Below are positions 23,722-34,562 of a stretch of 64,000 nt of DNA, in pieces. The stretch is taken from assembly GCA_026120185.1 (NCBI GenBank), contig JANUWF010001813.1, positions 372,001-436,000 on the forward strand. The letters run 5' to 3'. The stretch's first letter is position 1, and each line of letters starts with the position of its first letter. The notes under the pieces are model-generated. The model was not told the origin of the DNA, made no database searches, and worked only from the letters and a program-made list of their open reading frames with translations. A program made the position numbers and the translations under genes. This stretch comes from Voacanga thouarsii (taxonomy: Eukaryota > Streptophyta > Magnoliopsida > Gentianales > Apocynaceae).

Positions 23722-24110
23722 CTGTTGCAATAGTCATTGTGATTTTCTTTCTTGTTGTTCTATCAGTTTTCTTTTCATGTCTCATTTGATTTTCTTTTGC
23801 CTTGTTGAATTTCAATTCTTTATTTTCTATGCAACTTTGCCTTTTTTGTTATATTATAGTTACATAGTTAGTGTTAGCTAATACAATAATTGTAATATAA
23901 GGCATTGAAGTACTTAATATGTTACCTCTATAATCTACATATTGCAATTGTAGGTCTATAGCATCAATGTTCTCTGTTATTGGATGAATAATCTGCTCAG
24001 GTATTTAATTACAGTGAGCTCTTTTTCTCTTGCGGTCTAAAGCTACTCTTCTTTTTTGTCTATTTTCTTTGGCTCTTTCCTGTTGGAGTAAATTTGCACT
24101 CAAACATAGA
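23722..24110 (-). pseudogene. Helitron Rep/helicase, basic N-terminal exons
   Basis: Two short open pieces on the minus strand. The first, 24110-23926, reads SANLLQQERAKENRQKRRVA, continues through DRKRKRAH and ends YVDYRG at a donor GAG/GTAAC. The second, about 23826-23722, reads KELKFNKAKENQMRHEKKTD and ends at CAACAG/GTAAC. A highly basic N-terminus before the zinc ribbon is usual for Helitron replicases. One TAA (from CAA or GAA) interrupts the first piece. The start codon could not be placed with confidence. Confidence 0.65.
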
Positions 24111-25800
24111 TATTAAATAAAAAAATATCGAGATAATGTTTTTCAAATTATAAATAGCATTATACATAAATATATTGTTTAGAGAAATGATATTTAGAAA
24201 TAGTGCATGGGTTGTTAATGCAGCTCATTTTGTAGTTTTTGCACCATATACTTACAAAAAGTATTTTGTTATGAATAAGTCCTATGTGGTTCATTATTTA
24301 TAGGTGGTTAAAAATCTTGTTGAATGATTGTTGCTTTGTTTTTTTTTTTTTTTAGGTATTTATGAATGTTTAGTTAATGTTGTTCAATTATCTAAGCAAG
24401 TGTAAACTTTTTTTTTTATTTTTAATGCTCTTTTTTTTTCCTAAAGTGACTTTAATAATTTTTTTAATATGAATTATAATATTAGACATTAAATGTCTAA
24501 TATGGTTATAAATCTTGTGATAAATTGTATAAATTATTATTTATAGTCATACAATTCATTAATAGTAAATACATATTGTAGCATGTATTATATTATTTTA
24601 ATGTATTTAGTCTATGAATTTTTGAATCATATTTCTATTAAAATATTGTTATCAATATGATTGAGCTGTTAAATTTAACAAAACGTCTTATTTTAATATT
24701 CTTCGTATCGACCCCTTTGTTTTATATAGTTCACCATGTGCAGTCTTAATTTCCATTATTGTGGATTAATCTTTAAATAATTTAGAATATGGAAGAGACA
24801 TAAGATTCCAGCAAATTTTCACAATTTTTTTTAATATGAATTATAATATTAGACATTAAATGTCTAATATGGTTATAAATCTTGTGATAATTTGTATAAA
24901 TTATAATTTATAGTGATACAATTCATTAATAATAAATACATACTGTAGCATATATTATATTATTTTAATGTGTTTAGTATATGAATTTTTCAATCATATT
25001 TCTAGTAAATTATTCTTATCAATATGATTAAGCTATTAAATTCAACAAATCTTCTGATTTTAATATTCTTTGTATTTGTATCGGGTCCTTTGTTTCATAT
25101 GGTTCACCATGTGTAGTCTTCATTGCCATTATTGTGGATTAATCATTAAATAATTTTGAATTTTGAAAAGACATAAGATTACAGAAAATTTTCTCAATTT
25201 AATTTTTATTTGCACTGGCTCTTGTGCTACATACAGTTATTAAATTGACTAGTCATACAGTTTAAGTTGACTGAATATTGAGTAGTCATTTAATTAGTTT
25301 GCAGATTGAAAAGGCATTTGGTGGGTTACCAATTGGACTTTAAATTGCTATTATTTGGATATTCAGAAGTCATTTGGTGGGCTGCCATATGGGATTTAAA
25401 TTTCCATTATGGTGGTGTAATAATTAAATACTTTAAGATATCCAAAAGACATCATATTCCAGTGAATGTTATCAAGTGATTTTAGCATATGACTGCGCAA
25501 CATACTATTTTGTTTGAAAGTCATATAGTCTAAGTTATCTTCATATTAAGTAGTTGTTAAATTATTTTTTATATTCAAACATCAGTTGATTCTTTGAATT
25601 TAATAAATTCTTTGAAGAAATAATAGTATTGTGAAGAATGTATCCGGTAATATGCTTTTAATATATCATAGGAATGCCTAAGGACATTTCCAATATCATA
25701 ATTAAGGGAGTATAGGATTTTGAAAATATTCTTTTAAAATTCCAACAAACATTTAGTACTTATTACTTGTTTATATATAAATATGCATAGGCATGTTTCT
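24111..25800. repeat. AT-rich spacer with 367-bp tandem duplication
   Basis: No gene is seen. A unit beginning TTAATATGAATTATAATATT at 24464 recurs at 24831, a period of 367 bases. The first copy ends about 24825 and the second about 25196. A third, more diverged partial copy covers roughly 25340-25480 (TTTCCATTATGGTGG, then AAAAGACATCATATTCCAG). Each of the first two copies holds a palindrome with 12-base arms, ATATTAGACATT and AATGTCTAATAT, around one central A (first at 24479-24503). A further short tandem on GCATTTGGTGGG lies at 25312-25380. Confidence 0.85.
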
Positions 25801-25848
25801 TGTGCAAGTTTTCAGATGTTTGTTATCTTCATTTCTTTGAAAACATTA

Positions 25849-26330
25849 TGGAGTTATACAACGACATGCCTTCAAAATTTCAATTCGTCAGTAAGCCAAG
25901 CATTCTTCCATTCATATCTGAAACCATGTTATTGCTAAGTATGCAATTACAGTCACATAAAACTTACTATGGTTTTCTTGATAGGAGAGCAAATAGAATC
26001 TGAATGATTTTGAGATTTGGAACATCTAATTTTGATGAGTATGTTGAGAATTTTGTTCCTATGTCTACAACCATGGGAATAGATGGCGCTTCCTATTGCA
26101 ATTGGTGGATAGATTCATATCTTTGGGTTTTAAATGATGCTGGTATGCAGAATCCATTAAGTGTTATGTTTTTTACTAAGGACTACCTTGGTGCTGGAGA
26201 GACAAAGAGGAAAATAGATTCGTTTGTGAAATTCTATCAACTTTTTGTTGTTGTTGTTGTTGAATCTCAAATGGAGTATCATATTCATAAGGATTCGTTC
26301 AAAAAAGTTACTGGCAAATACACATTTTAA
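25849..26330 (+). CDS. Unrecognised ORF with one internal stop
   Basis: I do not recognise this protein. From ATG 25849 the frame runs MELYNDMPSKFQFVSKPSIL, crosses a single TGA at 26001-26003, and continues MILRFGTSNFDEYVENFVPM, then GASYCNWWIDSYLWVLNDAG, ending GKYTF at 26330. The Trp-rich CNWWIDSYLW patch and a run of Val codons (GTTGTTGTTGTT near 26249) stand out. Downstream, to about 26490, another frame contains IEGSAASGAKFANIIRKFDY and ends RLRLE, which may be a frameshifted continuation. It lies divergently beside the Helitron gene. It may be a Helitron passenger or a broken gene. Confidence 0.35.
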
Positions 26331-26499
26331 TTGATATTTTGAAAATGCTATTTAGCTCTACTATGACATTGAAAAGGTTCAAATTGAAGGATCTGCAGCT
26401 TCTGGAGCAAAATTTGCTAACATAATTAGGAAGTTTGATTATAGTACAAGTATTGGAGATTCATCAAATAAGAGATTGAGGTTGGAATAAGGGTTGATA

Positions 26500-27011
26500 T
26501 TTGATGAAGGATTGGCTATTTAGATTATGTTTTTCAATGTTATTTTAGTATTAGTAGTGTAGATTATTCGACATTACTTTTGTTATGTTTAAACTTTTTA
26601 ATATTTTTCAAATTGTTTTGGTTACCAATAAAGTTTTATTTGTTCAGTCAACATTCGAAATAGTATTTCTATTCGAATGCATCGTTATTTTTTTAAGATA
26701 CTATAGCTTATCTAGATGAGTTCTTTTTTTTTTCTATAACTCATCGTGACACATATTTGTTATAGTTGCAGAATAAAATATTACTTCCTTGATCAAGCTG
26801 TGTAGAATCTTGCTACAATAAACACTTTGAAGTATCAATTTGGTATAGTAGAAACCAATAATTAATTGATATGTTAGTACCAAAATTTCTTTGGTCTTTT
26901 CCTTATGCATTACTTGGACCTTTTGCAGAAATGCTACAAAGTTGATTGAATTAGATATATGAGCATGTTTGGAAGTAGAAGGCATTAGTTATTTCTCCAT
27001 TAAGCCTGAAG
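26500..27011. other. AT-rich intergenic stretch
   Basis: I see no gene or structured repeat in this stretch, only AT-rich sequence with short homopolymers. Confidence 0.5.
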
Positions 27012-27380
27012 TTGGAAAGAATAGAATTGAATTTTCCAAGAAAAGATGTTCTGTCAACTCTTGTGGTACTAGACATATGCAACTATTTTAAGCAGATTAC
27101 TTCATGTATATCTATGGCTGTAGATAAGAATAGAACAGTTGAAATGCCATATGATATTGTTTTAGAACTTGTATTAGGCCTTGAAAGTTGTATTCATCAA
27201 TTTTTTTTCAAATGTAATGGTACTAAATCCATGGTGTTTTCTACTGTAACAAATATGAATGAAAATGTTGTTGTTGAATTTCAGGATATATATGGTTTTT
27301 CCACTCGTATTTTGCAATTTTTATTTTCTATTGTTCTTGTAAATAGACTAACGTGCTTAGATACTAAGATACAAATATGA
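27012..27380 (+). CDS. Unrecognised 122-codon ORF
   Basis: Open from ATG 27012 to TGA. It begins MERIELNFPRKDVLSTLVVL and contains KNRTVEMPYDIVLELVLGLE and FSTVTNMNENVVVEFQDIYG. The composition looks protein-like, but no motif of a known family is visible, and no splice pattern or partner ORF supports it. It may be chance or a remnant. Confidence 0.25.
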   Translation: MERIELNFPRKDVLSTLVVLDICNYFKQITSCISMAVDKNRTVEMPYDIVLELVLGLESCIHQFFFKCNGTKSMVFSTVTNMNENVVVEFQDIYGFSTRILQFLFSIVLVNRLTCLDTKIQI

Positions 27381-28080
27381 TTTATCTAATTTAATCAATA
27401 TGCTCACATTCTTTTTCATCTTCAAGATTTTAGTTTGAAATTAGATCCAAATGCAATATGTTAAGGGGTTTAAAAAAAGGATCCCATGTTTTTCAATTTT
27501 CATGGCTTGATAGAATTTTATTTCGTCATTGCCTAATCAATTTCTTTTGTCTATACTCAATGAACTGAAAGTTTCTTATCTACATAAGGAGAACAACCTA
27601 CTTTCCTTAAGCAATATTTATTTGTCTAATTTGATGGCCCATATTTCCTGATGATTTTTGAAAGATCAAAAGTCAAGCATTCAATTGATGTTACAAATAC
27701 AAAATCTAGATGATAGATGCCTTTTGTTGGATGCAAAGTCTATAGCATTTATTGAGCAATTCAAGAAATAAAGCTATACTATTCTTTCCATTTTCAACAT
27801 AAATACAAATTCCATGAGAGCAATTTTGTTACATATTATCCATTTTTACTCCTCTAGCTATATATTGCAATAACTTATTGAGAATCAATAACTATGCCAC
27901 AAAAGCAACTAATGTGAACCTTGAATAAAAGGAAAAGTCCTCTGTGTATCTATTTTAATCTTTTGTTCCATTCAACAATCATCTGGCTCTCTAGCATACC
28001 AAACTCTCAATTTTTTGTTGCAACCTCTCTTTGTATGACTTTCAGAATTAAAGTTCCAGCACGAAGAACATAGCAAAACT

Positions 28081-29207
28081 GTGATTTCTTTCAACTCACG
28101 GATTTGGTCATCGACCAATTTGGTAAGGCTCCTTACTTCATCCCTGGCTCTTACTTACCCAAAAAATGGTTTAGCTAGTCTAGTTTCAGGCTCATCAAAT
28201 GAATCTAAATGGGGAATAATGTCTGCCATTAATGGTCACTCAAAGCAAGCAAATTCTACATCAGGGTGCTCTCAACTCCAATATAGATTTCTTCTTTCTG
28301 ACCTAAGAAAAGTAGAAATTAGTCAAGGAAAAAAGTTTAGAAATTCAGAATTTGGTAAAGCAAATGAAACGAAATGACTAACAGCAAAGGTCTCAGAACA
28401 TGTACTACTTGTGCATCACAAAAAATACAAAATCTTTTATCATTGAAATAGATTAATTACAAATCATATATAGCACAAGAGATGAGGAATTAACCAAAAG
28501 ACTGTAGTCTCTGAATAAGATCATCAATCACATGAGGTCTAACAATGGCAAGGTCATTTTTGAATCTCAAAAAAATGCATCCAAATCATGATAATTTCAT
28601 GTGCAATCCATACAACTTTGATGTATCATCAGCCTATCATGGCCTCTACTGATATGTTGTAGTATTGATCATCTCATATATTTTTCAAAATCTTAGAAAA
28701 CAAGTTGAATAGATGAAAAAATATATCATTATTTGTGTTTCATTTCCAAATGGAATTCTCAAGGTACAATGGTTCATATTTGTAATTAGGCAGGCTAGTT
28801 TTCATTGTGGGTTTACTGATAAATGGAGTATTCATGGCAAAATTCTGTGTACAATTTCAAATTGGAAATTTTTATTTTCAAGTTTTTTTTTTTTTTTTTT
28901 AGCTAATGTCTTACCTGGTCCTGAAGCGTCAAGTTCTTGCATTTAGTGTGCCACAACTTTTTGAGGCAATGGATGTTTTTGCAGTGACGGTATATTCAGT
29001 TACAATTGCAAATAAACATATACATGCTTATCAAGACAAAGAGCTCAACTAATATTTATATATATATGCATTAACATTTGTACAAAATTACCTTATGTTT
29101 TTTGTAGAATTTCATGTGCTTGGAGTTGTCATTGCTATAGACTATGCATTCTTGGATAGAGCAATCAACTTCCATAGACACAAAATCCATGTGAACGTAG
29201 TTGATGC
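28081..29207 (-). pseudogene. Unrecognised spliced gene remnant, minus strand
   Basis: Exon-like blocks with consensus borders and matching phase, none of which I recognise. 29207-29092: acceptor TTTTAG/GC, reads INYVHMDFVSMEVDCSIQEC and on to KFYKKHK, donor AAG/GTAATT. 28956-28915: LWHTKCKNLTLQDQ, donor CAG/GTAAGA. About 28572-28495: NDLAIVRPHVIDDLIQRLQS, donor G/GTTAAT. 28302-28170: acceptor CTTAG/GT, QKEEIYIGVESTL, then a 1-base shift, DVEFACFE-stop, PLMADIIPHLDSFDEPETRL, donor GG/GTAAGT. Beyond it ARDEVRSLTKLVDDQIRELK is also open. It may continue the RPA-like gene just upstream, or be captured host exons. Confidence 0.45.
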
Positions 29208-29741
29208 CTAAAATCATAGCATTAATACCAGAACATTACTACTGTAGTCTTAGTCAAAATGTTCAAAAATACTCTTGCAAATGGTGTTTTGCCTATGCAT
29301 ATACAGAACATTGCATTAGATCAAAACAAATATCATCTCTCATATTTTTGCATTTTCTTTGTGCATATTTCTAAGATAGTAAGCTTTCAATATACATATG
29401 GAATTCATAAATAATTTAAGGAAAATATTGAGGTGCAAAACCAGATTATCTGTGCGTTATATATTGCTATTAAGATAAAAAGTCTTGCAGTACTAAGACT
29501 AGAGTAACATTCATTGTATTAAACACCAAATCCAAGATTCTTATTTATTTATCTTCTCTAATGTCATTTTTGCATTTCCTGTAGCAAAAATCTTCCTTCT
29601 TTTGTTTGCTCCTTCTATATTCAAATCAAGTATGTGCTTGTTGTCTCCACTGAGTTGAGATTTGTAACACAAAGAAAATATTTAGTTCAAATGGCAAAGA
29701 CATTATCAATGATACGGAAAACATTTGACCATCATTCATAC

Positions 29742-29899
29742 CGTGGATGCCCTATTCTTTTCTTTTCTTGTTGGTTTGGTTTTTTAGTCTCAAGCATGTT
29801 CTCCACGTCTTTTCTTCTTCAACTTCTGAGTGTTTTTTAAATTCCAAATCAGCCTACCAACAAAAAAATATATTTTTTTATCAACTTTTCATTACTATA

Positions 29900-29951
<52 letters not shown>

Positions 29952-30540
29952 TACATGTTTTTTACCTTTGAATGATCTTCAATTTTGTCAACCACATTAG
30001 ACGGTTGATAAACGTGATTAATGATAAAAAAATTTCTCAATTGTTCACATATTTGCTCATTGAATCTAATTTGGCATATGTAAGTTTTGCATATTATATT
30101 CTTCAATAGTGCAGGAATAGCATCATCAATTCCTTCCTACAATGCAGTGAGGAAGATCACAACACATATAAAAGCAGTTTTCATATTAATATGTAATAGC
30201 ATTAACATATTTAAAGAAATTGGTTTAACTCAGCCACTTTTTGAGATAGTTGAGTGGCTCTCAATCCCACAAGCTGCTCAACATCTTTATAAAATAATAT
30301 AAAACATGCTTGCGTTGTGTGATCAACAACAATCACTTCAACCTGATATTTGTGTGACAAAAATTTCAGAATATGTATTTGTTAGCATGCCTGAAAATTA
30401 AACAATCTCTAGATAGTGTATAGTTCTGCGTAGTATTGGTACCTTGCATCTAGATATTCTTCTATTCAGATACATGATTCACATGCCAATTTCTATCCAT
30501 AAACTTTCATCTTCTTTCTATATTTTGTGCAGGAATTTTA
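29742..30540 (-). pseudogene. RPA70-like single-strand DNA-binding protein, C-terminal OB fold (Helitron-associated)
   Basis: Large-subunit replication protein A homologues bind single-stranded DNA, and plant Helitrons commonly encode one beside the Rep/helicase. In order on the minus strand: LACESC (a CxxC like the zinc ribbon of the C-terminal OB fold, near 30490); then YQ before VEVIVVDHTTQACFILFYKD, which fits the family pattern of V-D-x-T-G-x-A-x-F-x-L-F; EQLVGLRATQLSQKVAELNQ; exon 30136-29966 (57 open codons) with GIDDAIPALLK and ICEQLRNFFIINHVYQPSNV; exon 29853-29742 with ADLEFKKHSEVEEEKTWRTC and a basic tail interrupted by one TAG. Exon phases agree. N-terminal OB folds were not found. 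Confidence 0.62.
29903..29948. repeat. (AT)n microsatellite
   Basis: An uninterrupted AT dinucleotide run of about 46 bases, inside an intron of the RPA-like gene as read here. Confidence 0.97.
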
Positions 30541-32290
30541 TCTTTATCCATTGTATGTGTCAATGTCCAAGAACGTAATGCGGCTATAGTATGACTTATC
30601 CTAATGCCAAAGTAAATGTGCATCAAAAGTAAATGGTTTATGTATATAGCGTTCATAGTCCGTATTATTTTTAGAAAAAGTTTATAAATAATTTTAGGAC
30701 CAAACTATACCATTTTTTCTCTACTTTTGATAATTTGATTCAATTCAGCCAAAGATTTCTTGTTTTTCTCATAATGCTATGTAGTTAACACAACAGATGC
30801 AATACTCAATTCTGTTGCTCTTTCTGTTTTGTGATTATCTTTGCACTTATTTAAACAATGAAAAGGAAAATGTCATTTTATGATCATGATATTGAATATA
30901 TTTTTGTATATACTATTTCGGCAGATAGAGAAATTCATAATTGTAGTTTAGGGTTTTAGGATACACATAATTAGTATCTTAATCAAAGTTCATAATTGAG
31001 CATACTTGAAAATAGAATTATTAGTGATCATAATAATAATTATTATCATTATTCATCAAATTAAATTACTAAATACTAGTCATTGGAAATATTTACTAAT
31101 TATTATTAAAAATAATTTCAAAGTATTTCATCAACTTAGCAAAATTTGAACAACTAATTAAAACTTCAAATTAATTAAAAACTAAAAATTTATTGTGAAT
31201 CCTTGAAGATGAAAAATAAAAAAAAAATAACACAAATTTAAGTCATAGAAAACAAATATTTTTTTGCAAATAATTGAGATTTAAATTATTTGAATTAAAA
31301 CACAAAGGGATTATAAATTTCTATATATTATTTATTAAAATTTATTTTAATTTTTAAATTTCTAATCATTACTTATTTAAATTAATACATTTATGAAACC
31401 ATCTATTCAAATTTGAATATGTATATTTTTGTTTTGTGATTTTTTGAAATGAATGTCTATTTTCTTAAAACAAAATTATTATTTTTCTAAACTTTCACAA
31501 TTAACTTCTCTATTTAAAAGATATAAAATCCATTAACACATTAGTCTTATAACTAATATTTATAATTAATAAGGATAATATGATAATTTACTTATAATCA
31601 AATACTTTTTCAAATATTTATATTAATTAAAATGGGATATTCAATTACATATGAGAGAATAGTTATTAATATAGAATTGGAAGATTCACTATGTATTCTT
31701 CTTAATCAATCATTGAATTTTTTTTAAAGATAATAGGTTTTCTTCCTTTTAAGGGACAAAGAAAACCTCTAGATGTAGAAGAGAAACAATCTTTTTGTTC
31801 TTTTCTTATTTTAAAATTTGCTAATTTAAGGTTTCTTACGAGTTTTTTTACCAAAATATTGCATCCTAAAAAAATGATTAAAATATTTCATTTTGTATAT
31901 CATTTTGAAACTATAAAAATCATCATTCCTAGTGGAAATTTATAAATTTAATAAATTATTTATTTAAATTAATATATTTGTATACATTATTTATTACCTA
32001 TTTTAATAAGATATATATTAAAAGTTGGAGATAAATAAAAATTAAAATGATATATACAGTGAATATTTGCAAAATTCTGATAGACCAAACAAAATAATGA
32101 TAGCGTCCAGTCCACCCTTTTTCTGGATTAGGCAGTTAGAAGTAATAACGATGCTTTGTGGTGAATTGATCATGACTTTTTTTTCTCTCTTTGGCTGGAA
32201 TCCAGGATAGCTTTTATCTTGTGCTGGACAACTTTTGGATGTAAAAGAATAATATCCAACTTACAACTATATTTTAGCATTCAAAATGCT
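30541..32290. other. AT-rich spacer
   Basis: Very AT-rich. I find no coding block on either strand, no terminal repeats and no RNA gene. Confidence 0.6.
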
Positions 32291-32640
32291 ATTCTCGTCG
32301 AGTTGAAAGATGTCATGTCTATGGCTGTTTGCCCGAAAAGACCAGAAAAATAGACAAAGAATCGGGATCTCCTTACACCTCGTGTTTACTAGATGCAAGT
32401 TTCTTTTTCTACGCGAAATTGGGGTTATGCAGCGAACATGTCGCCTCATGTCTAGCAGACGTAAGAAACTCCTGCAAGGGGTATTCCAAAATCCATACCC
32501 AATTTTGGTAGGAAGTTTCAAAACTGACCTATTTTGGTCAAAACCTGCTAGGCCATTGAATTCCATACATATGTGTGGTTGAGAAAATGTCATTACCTCC
32601 GAGAAATGCTTAAGCGATGGGTGCAATTACTGTGGTTGCA
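32291..32640. other. GC-richer block, no assignable gene
   Basis: Base composition rises sharply here compared with both flanks, and overlapping frames stay open on both strands (a 119-codon minus frame and a 90-codon plus frame). None shows a recognisable motif. The abrupt composition change suggests a transplanted fragment, perhaps a piece of exon or another element. Confidence 0.35.
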
Positions 32641-32718
32641 CGCAAATTTGTCTTACTATAAGTGAATACTAGCAGGATGCCCGTGAGTTGCATGGGATAT
32701 CGATATGTTATGTTATAA

Positions 32719-32722
<4 letters not shown>

Positions 32723-32759
<37 letters not shown>
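32723..32759. repeat. (TA)n microsatellite
   Basis: TA dinucleotide run of about 37 bases. Confidence 0.97.
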
Positions 32760-32763
<4 letters not shown>

Positions 32764-34372
32764 GAACAAAAAAAAAGAAAAAGAAGGTTTCTTTTATGTG
32801 TCAAAAATAAAGAAATGAATTTTGAAACAGACAAAATTACATATGTTTAAAAAATTGAATTTTAGGAAATGAATTTTTTGATGGAATGAATATGTAATTC
32901 AATAAGGGATTAGTAAACGTGGCTCTACATGCTAAATGGATTACATACTGGAGAATAACCAATCCTTTAGTTGATTATGATATTGATTTTATTATAGCAG
33001 TAATAGATCATTAAAATGTGAAATTACATATTCTATTATAGTACATTTTATAATCGGTTATGAATGTAAAATAACTTTTAAAAACTTGAAACACTGATTA
33101 TGAATTTGTTACAACAGTATTAGATGGTTAGAATGTAAAATTATATACTCGATTATGGTACATTTTATAATCGATTATGAATGTAAGAACAACTTTAAAA
33201 ACTGATTATGTACTTGATTCTATCAAATTCAAAAACCTATACCTACGATAAACAACTAAGCAAATGAACTTGGAACTTTAAGCGTAGAGTTAATTTGAAG
33301 AAGGCGACATTGATCAATGTGATGAGAATGAATATTGCAAAAAGATTAGAAGAGCTAAATGGTACCTAACAGTTCTTCCAAAAGAAAATTTTTTGCATTC
33401 ACATTCCCACAACTTTTAGCCACAACCTTTGCAAAGTTTCAAGCTTTCATCACAAGGCATATATAATTGAAAGGGATGTGTTGATTTAATATTTGAACAC
33501 TCAACTTAGTTAATTGTGCTATTCTAACTTTAAGATGCTTTGTTCAAAAAATGAAAAGGGGTTTTAATTCCAATGTTCTCAAGCTCAAATACCTTGCTAT
33601 TTTGTTTGGAATTGCCAAAACAATTCCACATTTCAGCCACATTTCAATTGTAACATCTAAGTACAAAGCATGCAGCTTTACCAAGCAACAAAATAAAAAG
33701 AAATTGCAAGGTATAGTAAATTGATTGGAAAAGAAACTCTGGGAAAAAAAATCAAAGGCAATAGCATTAGAATTCTATGAAAGAAGCTGCATCGACACAA
33801 TTAACAGATGAAATTATTGCTCATCCAGATTTGGGAACAGACTGAACTGAAGCAACTATACATACTTCTATTAATTTCCACCAACTTTTCTTTTGTCCCA
33901 ATAGTAGTGAAACTAAAATGAGTAAAGTGAATGAAGTAAAACCAAAGCCCAACATGATAGATTATCAAGGCTCCTGACTTTGTAATCCAACAATTTAACT
34001 GTTCTATCTTCACACAAGAATAAGAAATTTTAGGTCTCCAGAAGACAACGTCTACACCAAAAAGAGAAACCAAAACAAACTACTCTCGAACCTACCTATG
34101 CACATAACCTGGCCATCTATCTAAAAGCAAGATGAATATGCCCTTTTCTTACATATTGAAAAGAGTCAGAAATAACAACATAGAAGTTTGTTGTCTCATC
34201 TAACTAAACTACAATTCTCTAGCACTTCTGCAGTAGTGCCAAACCAAGTTATGATCACAAATACCAATCGAAATTCTGATTATCACCAATTAAATGATTG
34301 ACTTTAACGGAAACTTCAATTGCCAAGTTAAATACCAAATCAAAATATAAAAAGCTTGAAACTTTAGAAGCA
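32760..34372. other. Non-coding spacer next to the sucrose synthase exon
   Basis: No supported gene. 33000-33230 contains two similar copies of a sequence near AATCGRTTATGAATGTAA, about 110 bases apart, a short local duplication. The minus strand near 33940-34073 has an open stretch with no clear family. Confidence 0.5.
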
Positions 34373-34373
34373 T

Positions 34374-34562
34374 TAGTCAATGGCAGGATGGCATTGTGTG
34401 AGTGTTCTTTGTTTCTCTGTGTGGGGGAAATAGACTGATTGGTCTGCACCAGGAGAAGCAATATTAAACTTTGGATCAAAGATATTGATTCTTGAAACAA
34501 ACTTGTAAAGCCCTAGAAGTGTAAATGTAGCATGGCTCTCATATTGGCCTGGCCTATCTTTG
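34374..34562 (-). pseudogene. Sucrose synthase exon fragment (SUS5/6-like)
   Basis: Sucrose synthase cleaves sucrose with UDP. This exon reads [20 protein letters not shown], then [20 protein letters not shown], then [20 protein letters not shown]. These are diagnostic family blocks (GQYESH.AFTLPGLYR, FDPKFNI.SPGAD, YFP.TE). The [10 protein letters not shown] and FVS.IN variants fit the SUS5/6 subgroup better than SUS1. The exon keeps a splice acceptor (TTTGCAG, 34563-34569). After HPAID it runs into stops where ELLYS should follow, so the copy ends there. No other sucrose synthase exon is visible nearby. It is a captured or relict single exon, on the same strand as the Helitron genes. Confidence 0.88.

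Noticed and set aside
24100..24200. Search for a Helitron 5' terminus (minus-strand TC) directly upstream of the replicase
   Set aside because: No TC-start motif with support was found, and the RPA-like gene further upstream indicates the element continues.
29747..29971. Plus-strand ORF ending in Ile-Tyr repeats
   Set aside because: It is the translation of the (AT)n microsatellite and the antisense of an exon of the RPA-like gene.
33801..34073. Minus-strand stretch faintly resembling a WD40 blade (KSGALI...)
   Set aside because: Only a few residues fit, no second blade is present and no splice sites support it.
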